Under the pieces are notes generated by a model. It did not search any database, had not been told where the DNA came from, and saw only the letters and a program-made list of their open reading frames with translations. The position numbers were made by a program, and so were the translations under genes. A stretch of DNA of 64,000 nt from Thermodesulfovibrio thiophilus DSM 17215. Lineage in GTDB: Bacteria > Nitrospirota > Thermodesulfovibrionia > Thermodesulfovibrionales > Thermodesulfovibrionaceae. Of this stretch, positions 47,489 to 56,065 are shown piece by piece. The stretch spans positions 1 to 64,000 of the forward strand of contig NZ_AUIU01000018.1 in NCBI RefSeq assembly GCF_000423865.1, read 5' to 3'. Within the stretch, counting starts at the first letter, position 1. Each line of letters starts with the position of its first letter.

Positions 47489-48324
47489 CTTTTAAAAAGA
47501 TTATACAAAAAACTAGGAAATCTTTTTTTTGTTTTATAAAAATAAAATTCATATTTAAGAAATGGAACTCCACCCCATTTTTTCTTGAAGAATTGAACAC
47601 CTTCATTAATTCCCAATCCAAGATTTATATATTTTTTATTATTTTCTTTTGCTGTTTTTATAATTTCATGGAGTATTAAATCTGAAACACCCGGAACTGT
47701 TTTTTTAGAACTGAAGTTGAACATATAAAACGCATAATCATCAGCAAAAAAGTCAGCTATGCCAAAAGCAATGAGTTTTTCATTCCTGTCTTTTGCATTA
47801 AAAATAAACACGGTTTCACAACTCGAGATATAATCTGGAATTCTCTCAAAAATGTATTTAGTCGCTTCAGATACAGAATGAGTCTCATAAAACTGAGAAA
47901 TAATAGAAAGATGGTCTTTTCCGAAATTTTTAGTTTTCTCGATATAAAGTTCCCTTGATGCTCTGTTTATCATATTTCTTACTTTTTGAGAAATTTCTAA
48001 CTCCTCTAAATTAACTCTCCAGTAAGCATCTGTCTCTTTACTCAAACATCTGGCTTTACTGTATGATATTTCTTCACCGATTAGAGCCAAATAATCAGGC
48101 TTAAAGATCTGTATTAGTTTTTCTATAATTTCTATTACATAAGCATCAGCTTGAATTTGAGAAAGAGGATATCCAATAAATACAAGAGTTCTGTTTCCAA
48201 AATAAAAAACATAGTCTTTTACAATAAAACACTCATTATCTGAAACTGTTCCTACATAGCATGGTAGATGTTCTGGAATATAGGCATTTTTTTTAATGTA
48301 AAGCTCTTCAGATAGTGTTATCAT
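47482..48324 (-). CDS. Conserved hypothetical protein, acyltransferase-like (paralog 1)
   Basis: First gene of a three-gene operon. About 280 aa from MITLSEELYIKKNAYIPEH. The upstream ATG 16 codons earlier is less likely because alignment with the paralog begins here. Shared blocks with paralog 2 are NKKYINLGLGINEG and KKKWGGVPFLKYE. The mid-protein VSDLILHEIIKTA pattern recalls GNAT/FemAB enzymes. No signal peptide or membrane helix. The tandem pair probably arose by local duplication; function unknown. Confidence 0.65.
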   Translation of the reverse strand: MITLSEELYIKKNAYIPEHLPCYVGTVSDNECFIVKDYVFYFGNRTLVFIGYPLSQIQADAYVIEIIEKLIQIFKPDYLALIGEEISYSKARCLSKETDAYWRVNLEELEISQKVRNMINRASRELYIEKTKNFGKDHLSIISQFYETHSVSEATKYIFERIPDYISSCETVFIFNAKDRNEKLIAFGIADFFADDYAFYMFNFSSKKTVPGVSDLILHEIIKTAKENNKKYINLGLGINEGVQFFKKKWGGVPFLKYEFYFYKTKKRFPSFLYNLFKRC

Positions 48325-48399
48325 ATTAACTGTTTTGATGAAATTAACAGCTATAATACATCTTTTAAACAAAAAAAGTGTATATCATCATTAAAATTA

Positions 48400-48441
48400 A
48401 ACCAGAAGAGCTGATAGTTAAAACTGTTATCTCTTCTGGTT
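48400..48441 (-). terminator. Hairpin terminator after exported rhodanese
   Basis: Stem AACCAGAAGAG / CTCTTCTGGTT (11 bp, 20-nt loop with inner pairing) followed on the minus strand by TTTAATTTTAATG, 10 bp after the rhodanese stop. The T-tract is interrupted. Confidence 0.65.
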
Positions 48442-48451
48442 CATTCTATTT

Positions 48452-48922
48452 CTACCAGAGAATACCCACCACGCTTCTTCCAGCTTCTGCAGCCAGCTCA
48501 ATAATACCTCCTTTAAACATGTAGGCATTATTAAACCCAACTGCCCTTAATGCCATTACTGTAGCTGATGCCCTTGTCCCTGTATGGCATACAACAACAA
48601 TTTTCTTATCAGTTGGAAGCTTTTGTAAATTTTCTTCCTTAAAAAGTTCATGCATTGGTATCTTCAGAGTATTTTTATATGTAATTCCAACAATTTGCAT
48701 TTCCTGAGGAGTTCTGATATCAAGAATTACAAAGTCTTCATTTGCCCTGATCATCTCAAATAGTTGCTTTGCATTGATTTCACATGGTTTTTTTGCAATC
48801 ATCTCAGGAGTTAGCTGAGAAAAAACTGAATTAAATTTTGAAGCTGTTTCTCCATCAAATCCATATGATACTGATGTAAATAAAAATAAAAAACTCAAAC
48901 AGAATACAAAATACTGCTTCAT
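48452..48922 (-). CDS. Exported rhodanese-domain protein
   Basis: 156-aa periplasmic rhodanese. Signal peptide MKQYFVFCLSFLFLFTSVSYG, then the domain with DFVILDIRTPQEMQIVGI and active loop VVVCHTGTRASATV holding the catalytic Cys. AGGAGGTGC lies 6 nt before the chosen ATG. The same leader layout is seen for the rhodanese at 674-1141, so the two may be distant paralogs. It stands alone between the acyltransferase-like operon and an FMN enzyme. Sulfur donor and acceptor unknown. Confidence 0.87.
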   Translation of the reverse strand: MKQYFVFCLSFLFLFTSVSYGFDGETASKFNSVFSQLTPEMIAKKPCEINAKQLFEMIRANEDFVILDIRTPQEMQIVGITYKNTLKIPMHELFKEENLQKLPTDKKIVVVCHTGTRASATVMALRAVGFNNAYMFKGGIIELAAEAGRSVVGILW

Positions 48923-49113
48923 AATGCACCTCCTAACCAAATTGTTTTTTTAATTATTATTAATTAATTTATTATATTATTATTGAAATATTTTTTTCAA
49001 AATAACAAGTTTTATATTCTACTAAGTGGCTTGAAAGTTCAATAACTCTGAGATATAATCATAAAACTTATGAAGTATAAACTTATCTTTTAATTTTATA
49101 TTGTAACAAAAGA

Positions 49114-49137
49114 ATGCCCGGTTATTATGCCGGGCAT
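49114..49137 (-). terminator. Intrinsic terminator after the FMN enzyme gene
   Basis: Minus strand ATGCCCGG-CATAATAA-CCGGGCAT followed by TCTTTTGT, 8 bp after the stop at 49145. Confidence 0.8.
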
Positions 49138-49144
49138 CATAGAG

Positions 49145-50161
49145 TTAGACTCTTAAAATATCTTTCGATACATTTTTTACAGATCCAACTCCTGTAAGAA
49201 GCATTGCCTGTTTAAGGTCATTTCTAATAGTTTCAAAATAAAGTTTAAGTGCTTCTCTTCCGCCTCCAAAAACTGCGATTATAACAGGTCTACCAATAAG
49301 AACACAATCAGCTCCAAGTGCAAGAAGCTTTAAAACATCAGCTCCCGAGCGAACACCTCCATCAGCAATAATTGTTATCTTTCCTTTCATTTTTTCTGTA
49401 ATCTCAGGTAAAACATCAGCAACACCAGGAGTATGATCAAGAACTCTTCCTCCATGATTGGAAACAACAATTGCTGAAATACCTAAGTTATATGCTATTT
49501 CAGCTTCCTTAACAGTCATGATTCCTTTTAAAATAAAAGGAAGTTTTGTTGATTTTACCACTTCTTCAATCTCTTTTGGAGATTTTGGGCTGACTGGCTG
49601 ACCTTTAAGTGCCATTGTTATAAGACCAGCTCCATCAATATCAATTCCAACTGCCACAGCACCAGCATCCTCAGCCTGACGGATTCGCTTTATTATTTCA
49701 TCTTGGGCTCTTGGTTTAATTATTGGAATCCCTTTGCCATTGTTCATTTTTATTGCCTCAATACCACTACCATACATTAAAGGGTCTGCTCCATCACCAG
49801 TCCATCCAACTGTTCCTGCCATAAGAGAGCCTGCAATAACCTCTTGAGCATAAATTTCCTCTGTAACAGCTCCACCCATATTATATGTACTTCCTGTTAC
49901 CGGCGCAGCCATTACCGGTAGAGAAAGAGGCTGTTTGAAAATCTCAATTGATGTATCAGGCTGTTTTACATCATGGATCGCCGAAAGATTAAGTTTATAT
50001 TTATTCAATGCCTCAATATTAGACCTAAATGAAGAGCCTGTTCCAACACCTCCCATTCCTGGAACTTCGCCTGAACAAACTACTCCATTACATACAGGAC
50101 AAACACGGCAGTAAGGCTTCAATCTTTCTTTTGCTATCTTTTTAACTTCTTGCCAGTTCAT
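49145..50161 (-). CDS. FMN-dependent alpha-hydroxy acid dehydrogenase family protein
   Basis: 338-aa TIM-barrel flavoenzyme of the lactate/glycolate oxidase family (COG1304). Features: LPVMAAPVTGS, KGIMTVKEAEIA (Lys of the FMN site), VSNHGGRVLDHTPG with the catalytic His, and DGGVRSGADVLKLLALGAD plus VLIGRPV. The N-terminus has an added Cys cluster CRVCPVCNGVVCSGEVPGMG, which may bind an Fe-S cluster or metal. This is found in anaerobe members and not in classic oxidases. The substrate is unknown, and isopentenyl diphosphate isomerase type 2 is a more distant alternative. GGAGG precedes the ATG. Confidence 0.85.
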   Translation of the reverse strand: MNWQEVKKIAKERLKPYCRVCPVCNGVVCSGEVPGMGGVGTGSSFRSNIEALNKYKLNLSAIHDVKQPDTSIEIFKQPLSLPVMAAPVTGSTYNMGGAVTEEIYAQEVIAGSLMAGTVGWTGDGADPLMYGSGIEAIKMNNGKGIPIIKPRAQDEIIKRIRQAEDAGAVAVGIDIDGAGLITMALKGQPVSPKSPKEIEEVVKSTKLPFILKGIMTVKEAEIAYNLGISAIVVSNHGGRVLDHTPGVADVLPEITEKMKGKITIIADGGVRSGADVLKLLALGADCVLIGRPVIIAVFGGGREALKLYFETIRNDLKQAMLLTGVGSVKNVSKDILRV

Positions 50162-50208
50162 TTAAACCCTCCTTAAAATGTTTTAAATATGATATTATAA
50201 AACAAATC

Positions 50209-50281
50209 GGGCGGTTAGCTCAGTTGGGAGAGCGCCAGAATCGCAATCTGGAGGCCGGGGGTTCGACTCCCCTACCGTCCA
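50209..50281 (+). tRNA. tRNA-Ala (anticodon CGC)
   Basis: Acceptor GGGCGGT pairs with ACCGTCC including the alanine identity pair G3-U70, with discriminator A. The anticodon arm CCAGA-ATCGCAA-TCTGG gives CGC, which reads GCG. The D-arm and T-arm (GGTTCGACT) are normal. A decayed integrase lies immediately downstream on the opposite strand. Confidence 0.93.
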
Positions 50282-50352
50282 TTAAGCAAAATCAATGGCT
50301 TATGAAAATCATAAAAAGATAATTTTTCTGCACTGTAAGAAAATTGTAAGAA

Positions 50353-50836
50353 TCAGGTACTTTTTGGGGCGATTTTTGGAGTATTTTGTCCTAAAAAATT
50401 ATCAAGTTTTTTCACTACGTCCTGTTTGTGTTCAGGAGCCAGGAAGTGAGTATCTGAGGGTCATTTTAATATCTTTATGTCCAAGAAGTTCTTTAACTGT
50501 TGTTAAATCATATCCGTTCATAACAAGCTGAGTTGCAAATGTATGTCTTAAGTCGTGGAAGTGAAAGTCTTTTATGTCTGCCTTTCTGCATACGGTGTTG
50601 AAGCCTCTTTTTGCATCATGGCAAGATTTTCCTGTATCGGGGTTATAAAACACGTATTCAGTATCAAGTCTTCTCTGTGTGAACAACTGAGCAAGCAGCT
50701 GTTTAAGAGTATTGTTTAAGGGTATTTCTCTTCTTTCACCGTTTTTGGTTTTAGTAAACAGGATAAATCCGTGGCAGTTGTCAATAAAACTGTGTCTATT
50801 CTCTAAACCTGGAATTAAAGATCTGTCTAATTTCAT
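50353..50836 (-). pseudogene. Tyrosine recombinase (phage-type integrase) C-terminal relic
   Basis: The catalytic half of a tyrosine integrase. The first Arg region is lost, but FTKTKNGERREIPL, HDLRHTFATQL (R..H box), LLGHKDIKM and the nucleophile in TLRYS are visible. After TLRYS the frame breaks near 50436; in the next frame it resumes LAPEHKQDVVKKLDNFLGQ and ends at 50353. The N-terminal arm- and core-binding domains are missing. It lies 71 bp past tRNA-Ala(CGC) in the opposite orientation, as integrases that use a tRNA 3' end as attachment site do. It is homologous to the relic at 51924. Confidence 0.85.
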
Positions 50837-50924
50837 ATAGCACCTCTTTTGATACAGTAAGGGTTTTCTCCATCTATCCAGGGTTATTCTGTTTACAATA
50901 ACATAGATAGAAATCTCAGCTGTC

Positions 50925-51461
50925 TTAACTGACTAGAAATATCCACCATGATTGACTGCATAAGGGTTCAAATGCATTCACTGCCTCCTCATAGTTGTTG
51001 ATTAACTTGATTCTGTTTATTTCTTCGTTAAATCTGCAGGCATCTTCCTTTGACATATTTCTGAATATATTCCTCTGCATATGTATAAAGCAGAGTTGAT
51101 GATCAGTCTGAGGAAAAGATTTCTTTGGGGAGTAACTTTGAAGTATCAGATTAAGCAGCAAATCTTGAAAGTCTCTGTCGTATCTCTGCCACTGCTGTGG
51201 TAACACTTGAGGTCTAAACTGTCCTGTTCTGTCTCTTGGAATTTTAAGAGATAAATTACCTAAAAGACAGGCAAGATTCCTTGGATAAAATCCATTTGCT
51301 TTGTTTTGTGTTGACTGATCTGATTTAAGAAAAAAATCCCTTTCCTTTAGCATAAAAAGATTAATCAATGCTTCACTTAGATACTTTATTGCAGATGCAG
51401 GTTCCATCTCTGCTATCTGTGTTACAAAATCCTCTAATCCCATTTGTCTAATTTTTTGCAT
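50925..51461 (-). pseudogene. IS256-family transposase, N-terminal part with internal deletion
   Basis: Starts at ATG 51461 behind GGGAGGAAACC with MQKIRQMGLEDFVTQIAEME, the usual IS256/Mutator N-terminus. The sequence jumps from QSYSPKKS straight to FPQTDHQLCFIHMQRN, so roughly the first two catalytic Asp and the segment between are deleted. After FEPLCSQ the frame diverges and stops. The missing C-terminal block is found inverted on the plus strand at 51502-51612. Confidence 0.85.
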
Positions 51462-51501
51462 GGTTTCCTCCCTTATATTGATTTTCTTTTTTTGTTTTTC
51501 A

Positions 51502-51612
51502 AAGAACATGTGGAAGAAATTAAGAACAACAAATGTGATAGAGAGATCTTTTAGAGAATTAAGAAGACGGACAAAAACAATGAGTTGCTTTAATAATGTA
51601 AAAAGTATTTAA
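51502..51612 (+). pseudogene. IS256-family transposase, inverted C-terminal fragment
   Basis: A 36-codon plus-strand frame beginning KNMWKKLRTTNVIERSFREL and ending at TAA 51610-51612. It matches the LRTTNxIER...RRRT block near the C-terminus of IS256 transposases. It begins just beside the N-terminal start on the other strand, as expected if part of one element was inverted. Confidence 0.85.
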
Positions 51613-51677
51613 AGAATAAGTTTCGCAGTAATTAATTAATCACTTAAATGAACAATACAGGAGTAAACCTCTTTATG

Positions 51678-51705
51678 AATTTACACATAATTCTTGACAC
51701 TACCC
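51678..51705 (+). repeat. Terminal inverted repeat of the IS256-type element
   Basis: GAATTTACACATAATTCTTG followed by ACACTACCC. It resembles IS256-family ends (TTTACACA...TTGACACTACC). It lies 66 bp after the C-terminal fragment. No matching opposite end was found near 50840-50925. Confidence 0.6.
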
Positions 51706-51760
51706 GAATTTCGTTGAATTGACAAAATTAATCATTTTCAGGTATTTTTATAGTATTAAT

Positions 51761-51834
<74 letters not shown>

Positions 51835-51841
51835 TGGGAAT

Positions 51842-51914
51842 GGGGGTGTAGCTCAGTTGGGAGAGCGCCTGCTTTGCACGCAGGAGGTCGTGGGTTCGAA
51901 TCCCTTCACCTCCA
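51842..51914 (+). tRNA. tRNA-Ala (anticodon TGC)
   Basis: Acceptor GGGGGTG / CACCTCC with G3-U70 and discriminator A. The anticodon arm CCTGC-TTTGCAC-GCAGG gives TGC. A decayed integrase begins 9 bp downstream on the minus strand. Confidence 0.96.
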
Positions 51915-51923
51915 TATTTAAAA

Positions 51924-52237
51924 TCAATGAGTTACGAAGATTTTTAGAAGCCTCATTTTTTCGATTCCGATAGAATTGTGATAAATTAGATTTTCCAATA
52001 ATTTGGCGGCCTGCCTTTTATGAGCCTGTGATAAGTGTGAGTATCTGAGGGTCATTTTAATATCCTTGTGTCCCGGTAACTTTTGAGCTGTTTTAAGGTC
52101 AGCGCCACTGATAATTAACTGACTTGCAAATGTATGTCTTAATCGTGAAAGTGTCTCTTATACTGTCTTTTAAACTGCTCCATTAAAGCTTCCTTTTAAG
52201 TCCTGGAATGCTTTCTCTGTATCGGGGTTATAAAACA
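51924..52237 (-). pseudogene. Second tyrosine integrase relic beside tRNA-Ala(TGC)
   Basis: Minus-strand remnant starting near FYNPDTEKAFQDLKGSF (matching FYNPDTGK in the relic at 50353). Two in-frame stops follow, then LRHTFASQLIISGADLKTAQ, LPGHKDIKM and TLRYSHLSQAHKRQAAKLL, ending with a stop 10 bp from the tRNA. The Arg, His, GH and Tyr catalytic signatures are recognisable. The N-terminal part is gone. Orientation and distance to tRNA-Ala are the same as for the first relic, so both come from elements of one integrase family. Confidence 0.85.
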
Positions 52238-52300
52238 GATAAGATAGTATAAATAGTTATGTATAAATTCATACTATTAGATTAAAACTCAAATAATTTA

Positions 52301-52774
52301 TTATGGTATCCATAAATAACTTTTATGAATCCACCCTGAGTCACCCCACTGATCTTGAAATTTTACCCAGTTTCCTTGAATTTTTATTACTTTAAAGGAA
52401 TAATATTTTTCTACAAAACCTAATTTAGAGTACTTTGTGGAAGGTCCGCCTCTTACGTTGACTTTTTTTGCTTTGACAACGCCGCATTTTATCTGATCTG
52501 TCACAAGACTTTTATGGACCCAGTTAACATCTCCATCCACATCTTTAACAGCATACCAATTTCTATCTACACTCAGTCCAACTTTAACAAGAGGCATATA
52601 TTTACCAACTGTCCATGCTTTTTTGTAACTCGTGCTAGGACCTAATCTTATATTTGCCGACTCTGTTTTTATACACAGAGCTTCAGAAAAATTATTAAAA
52701 ATAAAAATATTAATAATTATTAATAAAATCGTTTTTATACTTATAAGCTTTGAAGTTGAAAAATAGTTTTTCAC
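52301..52774 (-). CDS. Exported SH3-domain protein
   Basis: 157-aa protein with a signal peptide (SIKTILLIIINIFIFNNFSEA) and two bacterial SH3 (SH3_3) repeats. The first is ESANIRLGPSTSYKKAWTVG and the second KKVNVRGGPSTKYSKLGFVE, each followed by W residues (WYAVKD, WVKFQD). Such domains usually bind cell wall or peptides in the periplasm. The ATG at 52774 follows GAAGGGGGG; an ATG six codons earlier is possible. It stands between the integrase relic and treZ, with no operon partner. Confidence 0.85.
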   Translation of the reverse strand: MKNYFSTSKLISIKTILLIIINIFIFNNFSEALCIKTESANIRLGPSTSYKKAWTVGKYMPLVKVGLSVDRNWYAVKDVDGDVNWVHKSLVTDQIKCGVVKAKKVNVRGGPSTKYSKLGFVEKYYSFKVIKIQGNWVKFQDQWGDSGWIHKSYLWIP

Positions 52775-52792
52775 CATAGCCCCCCTTCTCAT

Positions 52793-53034
52793 TTAGTATA
52801 AATTTTGAAAAATAGGTTCAAATTACAAACAATTTTTAAAATGTTATAGAAACGGGAAGTAAATTTAGAATAACAATAGTTTGAATTGTATTTTAATTTA
52901 AGTCATATCTTATAATAGTAGAGTTTAATTAAATTGATCAAGTTGCAGAAAAGGGGTCAATAATTAAAATGTTAGTTTTAAAAAAGCTTTTGAAGATAAT
53001 ATGATACTGAATTATATTCCGTTTATTTGAAGCA
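52793..53034. other. Intergenic region before treZ
   Basis: AT-rich, with no gene seen. GATACTGAATTATATTCC (about 53000-53018) offers a TATATT -10 candidate about 20 bp before the treZ start, with weak GAAG as ribosome binding site. Confidence 0.4.
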
Positions 53035-54849
53035 ATGAAAACCTGGACATTACATATAGGAGCAAATATAAAAAAAGATGGAGTTTTTTTCAGAGTTTGG
53101 GCTCCAAAATCTTCCTCCATTTCTGTTTGTTTAGTAGAAGGAAAGAAAAAGTATCAAATGAAGAAAGAAGAAAAGGGATACTATTCAGCATTTGTGAAAG
53201 GGATTAAGGCAGGCAGTAGATACTTTTATCTTATTGATAATGATAAACTAAGACCAGATCCTGTATCAAGATTTCAGTCTGAAGGCGTTGACGGTTCTTC
53301 TATGGTTGTTAACCCATATGAATTTAATTGGGATGATCAATCCTGGAAGGGAATCTCTTTTGAAGATCTCATAATATATGAACTTCATACAGGAACCTTT
53401 ACAAAAGAAGGGACATTTGAAGCTATTATTCCTTATTTAAATTATTTAAAGAACGATCTGGGTATAAATGCTATTGAACTTATGCCTGTTGGTCAATTTT
53501 CAGGAGAAAGAAACTGGGGTTATGATGGAACTTATATCTATGCTCCTCAGAATAGTTATGGAGGACCTGAAGGTTTAAAAAAACTGATAAACAGTTGTCA
53601 TAATCTGGGGATTGCCGTTATTCTTGATGTTGTCTATAATCACCTGGGTCCAGAGGGAAATTATTTATCTGATTATGGTTATTACTTTACGGATAAATAC
53701 AAAACTCCATGGGGTCCTGCTTTTAATTATGATGATGCATATAGCGATGAAGTGAGAGAGTTTATCATTAATAATGCTATTTACTGGGTTAAGGAGTACC
53801 ATATTGATGGATTGAGACTAGATGCAATACATGGAATATTTGATTTCAGCCCTAAACACATTATCTCTGATATAAGAAAGGCGGTGCACAACGAGGGTAA
53901 AAAACTCGACAGAAAAGTTTTTATTATTGCTGAAAGTGATTTAAATGACGTGAGGGTTGTAAATCCGCCATATAAAGGAGGCTACGGTGTTGATGCCCAA
54001 TGGAATGATGATTTTCATCATTCACTGCATAGTTTATTAACAGAGGAAAAGATTGGATATTATCAGGATTTTGGGCATTTCAATCAGCTCGTTAAGGCAT
54101 TAAAAGAAGGTTTTGCATATACGGGGCAGTATTCCGGTTATAGAAAAAAAAGGCATGGAAGCTCATCAAAACATTTACCTCCTTCAAGATTTGTCGCCTT
54201 TTCACAAAACCATGATCAAATAGGAAATAGAATGATGGGTGAAAGATTAAGTAGCATAATTGGCACAGATTCTTTAAAACTTGCTGCTGCTATTGTAGTT
54301 TTATCTCCTTTTATACCTCTTATTTTTATGGGAGAGGAGTATGCTGAAAACAGCCCTTTTCAATATTTTGTAAGTCACTCTGATCCCGAATTAATAGACA
54401 ATGTAAGAAAAGGAAGAACAGATGAATTTGCTTCCTTCAACTGGCAGGAAGAAATTCCTGATCCACAAGATGCAAAGACGTTCTTACGTTCAAAAATTGA
54501 TCTCAATCTCAGGTATTCCGGAAAACACAAAGAGATTTTTAAAGTTTACAGAACTCTTATAAAACTTAGGAAAGATAATCCTTCGCTGGGGGTATTTGAA
54601 AGAAAAAATATAAAGGTGGAGTCCTTTGACAGAGTTTTAATCATAAAACGGAAACTAAATCGAGAACAGACTGCTTGCATATTTAACTTTCATAATAGAG
54701 CCGCAAGCATAGAGGTAAAGCTTGATACTGGTACGTGGATAAATCTATTTAGTATTACAGAAAGCCTTGAAAATACCATTGTTTCTAATGGCTCTGTTGT
54801 TATTGAACTTGATAAATATGCATTTCTTATTTTAAAAAAGTTAAAATAG
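53035..54849 (+). CDS. treZ: Malto-oligosyltrehalose trehalohydrolase
   Basis: Releases trehalose from maltooligosyl-trehalose (GH13). The 604-aa protein has the N-terminal beta domain (HIGANIKKDGVFFRVWAPKS), the alpha/beta barrel with ELHTGTFTKEGTF, ILDVVYNHLGPEGNYL, catalytic Asp in GLRLDAIHGIFD, catalytic Glu in IIAESDLND and the transition-state His-Asp in FSQNHDQIGNR. FMGEEYAENSPFQYF is also family-specific. treY, its normal partner, is not in the window, so trehalose synthesis requires another locus. glycogen branching enzyme is a less likely alternative because of AESDLND. Confidence 0.94.
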   Translation: MKTWTLHIGANIKKDGVFFRVWAPKSSSISVCLVEGKKKYQMKKEEKGYYSAFVKGIKAGSRYFYLIDNDKLRPDPVSRFQSEGVDGSSMVVNPYEFNWDDQSWKGISFEDLIIYELHTGTFTKEGTFEAIIPYLNYLKNDLGINAIELMPVGQFSGERNWGYDGTYIYAPQNSYGGPEGLKKLINSCHNLGIAVILDVVYNHLGPEGNYLSDYGYYFTDKYKTPWGPAFNYDDAYSDEVREFIINNAIYWVKEYHIDGLRLDAIHGIFDFSPKHIISDIRKAVHNEGKKLDRKVFIIAESDLNDVRVVNPPYKGGYGVDAQWNDDFHHSLHSLLTEEKIGYYQDFGHFNQLVKALKEGFAYTGQYSGYRKKRHGSSSKHLPPSRFVAFSQNHDQIGNRMMGERLSSIIGTDSLKLAAAIVVLSPFIPLIFMGEEYAENSPFQYFVSHSDPELIDNVRKGRTDEFASFNWQEEIPDPQDAKTFLRSKIDLNLRYSGKHKEIFKVYRTLIKLRKDNPSLGVFERKNIKVESFDRVLIIKRKLNREQTACIFNFHNRAASIEVKLDTGTWINLFSITESLENTIVSNGSVVIELDKYAFLILKKLK

Positions 54850-54992
54850 ATGATAAATGATTCAGCAACCTGTAATATAAAATTCCTCTCTACGTCTTTC
54901 CTCAAAATAAAATCTCTCTGAATTAGTTTTAAAAATATATTTTTGAGCTAAACTCTTTCGCATAGTTCACTAATTCCATTCTCGTGACTGTA

Positions 54993-55415
54993 CTATCCAC
55001 CGCCATAAAGCTGTTTTCCAATGCGCGGATTAAGGTTTATGAATATAGTGATTGTGTTGCCTTTCTTTTTATAGACTGTTTGAACTGGTTCTGAAATCCC
55101 AAATACCCATGGCAGGTATACCGGTTTAAGCTCATAACCAACCATATCCCCTTCATCCTTTATACCAGTGCATTTAACCTTGCTTACATAAACTGGATTT
55201 TTTAAAACTTCATTAACTATTTTTAAGGCTTCCTTTTCATTCACATTTTTAAATACTCTGTATTTAAATTCAGGAGCATACGGAATTATCTTAATATTGT
55301 CATCAACTCTATCAAGAACTATAAATGTTTCAGGATCATAATCAAAAGTATTTGAATAAATAATCAAATCGTAACTACCTTTTATGTCCTGCTCATTACA
55401 TTGTTCTATGATCAT
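54993..55415 (-). CDS. Hypothetical protein
   Basis: Unrecognised 140-aa protein, soluble, with no signal peptide, starting MIIEQCNEQDIKGSYDLIIY. It is rich in Tyr/Val/Ile and ends LNPRIGKQLYGGG. The C-terminal tail GGG is curious but no sulfur-carrier fold is apparent. It lies alone between treZ and an IS relic on the opposite strand to treZ. It is in a transferred-looking region, so it could be a leftover of a mobile element. Confidence 0.5.
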   Translation of the reverse strand: MIIEQCNEQDIKGSYDLIIYSNTFDYDPETFIVLDRVDDNIKIIPYAPEFKYRVFKNVNEKEALKIVNEVLKNPVYVSKVKCTGIKDEGDMVGYELKPVYLPWVFGISEPVQTVYKKKGNTITIFINLNPRIGKQLYGGG

Positions 55416-55575
55416 AACATGTAAATTATCAGGGCTGTTAAAAACATTTATTATTCCAGTTCATAGGTTCATAATATAAGAATTAGTTGCTGGATGGCAA
55501 GGGAAAAATTTCTATCTCTATACAAGATTAAAAAATATTTTTTACAAGGGAGGCAATTTGCCATGGACTTCCTCT

Positions 55576-55779
55576 TTAAGTAAACTCATACCGCATCCAG
55601 TACGTATCCCGTATTTTTGAATAAAACTTCTGAAAACTGATAGTTATAAACGCAGAACCCTGATATGTTCTTATGACTGTTGGAATACCATAAACCTTCA
55701 TACACTGCTTAAGGATCTCTACCACAAGCTTAGCAGTTATAGATATACTGTATTTTGTTTGTTTCATAACTTTGCTCAT
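55576..55779 (-). pseudogene. Transposase integrase-core (rve) relic
   Basis: 67-codon minus-strand fragment with ILKQCMKVYGIPTVIRTYQG and SAFITISFQKFY, which resembles the second catalytic Asp region of DDE rve transposases (IRTDQGSQF...). The Asp is replaced by Tyr and no other domain remains. The exact IS family (IS3 or IS481) cannot be told. It lies 80 bp upstream of the Pho-box-like repeat. Confidence 0.6.
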
Positions 55780-55856
55780 TTCTTATATTTAGATTATATT
55801 CGATTTATTCTGTTCCAAAAAACGGAAAGCAGGCCAGGATATATTTTAACCAAAAA

Positions 55857-55903
55857 TTAACATTTCTGTAATATTTATGAAACATTTCTCCTGTAAAATA
55901 CTA
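55857..55903 (+). promoter_or_regulatory. Pho-box-like 11-bp direct repeats upstream of the phosphite cluster
   Basis: TTAACA (55857), GTAATA (55868) and GAAACA (55879) recur at exactly 11-bp steps, with T-rich spacers TTTCT/TTTAT/TTTCT. This matches the layout of PhoP/PhoB boxes (TTAACA-like half-sites every 11 bp). AACATTTCT is repeated with 22-bp spacing. TAAAAT or TACTAT (55893-55902) is a candidate -10 with no TTGACA, as expected for an activator-dependent promoter. About 160 nt of leader follow to the first gene. Confidence 0.5.
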
Positions 55904-56065
55904 TGTAAAGACATGTCATTGCTTTAAATATGGAAAGGAGGTGAAATACGCTAAGTTTATACCGAGGATTTATTGTATTGATGAATAAAAATGTGTCCCA
56001 AAGGGGCTTTTATCAGTTTAAGTTTAGCAAAGGAAATCTTAAAAAACAAAATTTAGGGAGGTAAA
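55904..56065 (+). other. Leader of the phosphite operon
   Basis: Contains a strong AAAGGAGGTG (about 55934) not followed by a proper start, and a 27-codon frame from ATG 55981 (MNKNVSQRGFYQFKFSKGNL) whose stop overlaps the GGGAGG of ptxB. GACATGTC (about 55911) is a small palindrome, and CCC-AAA-GGGG a short stem. A leader peptide role is possible but unsupported. Confidence 0.35.
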
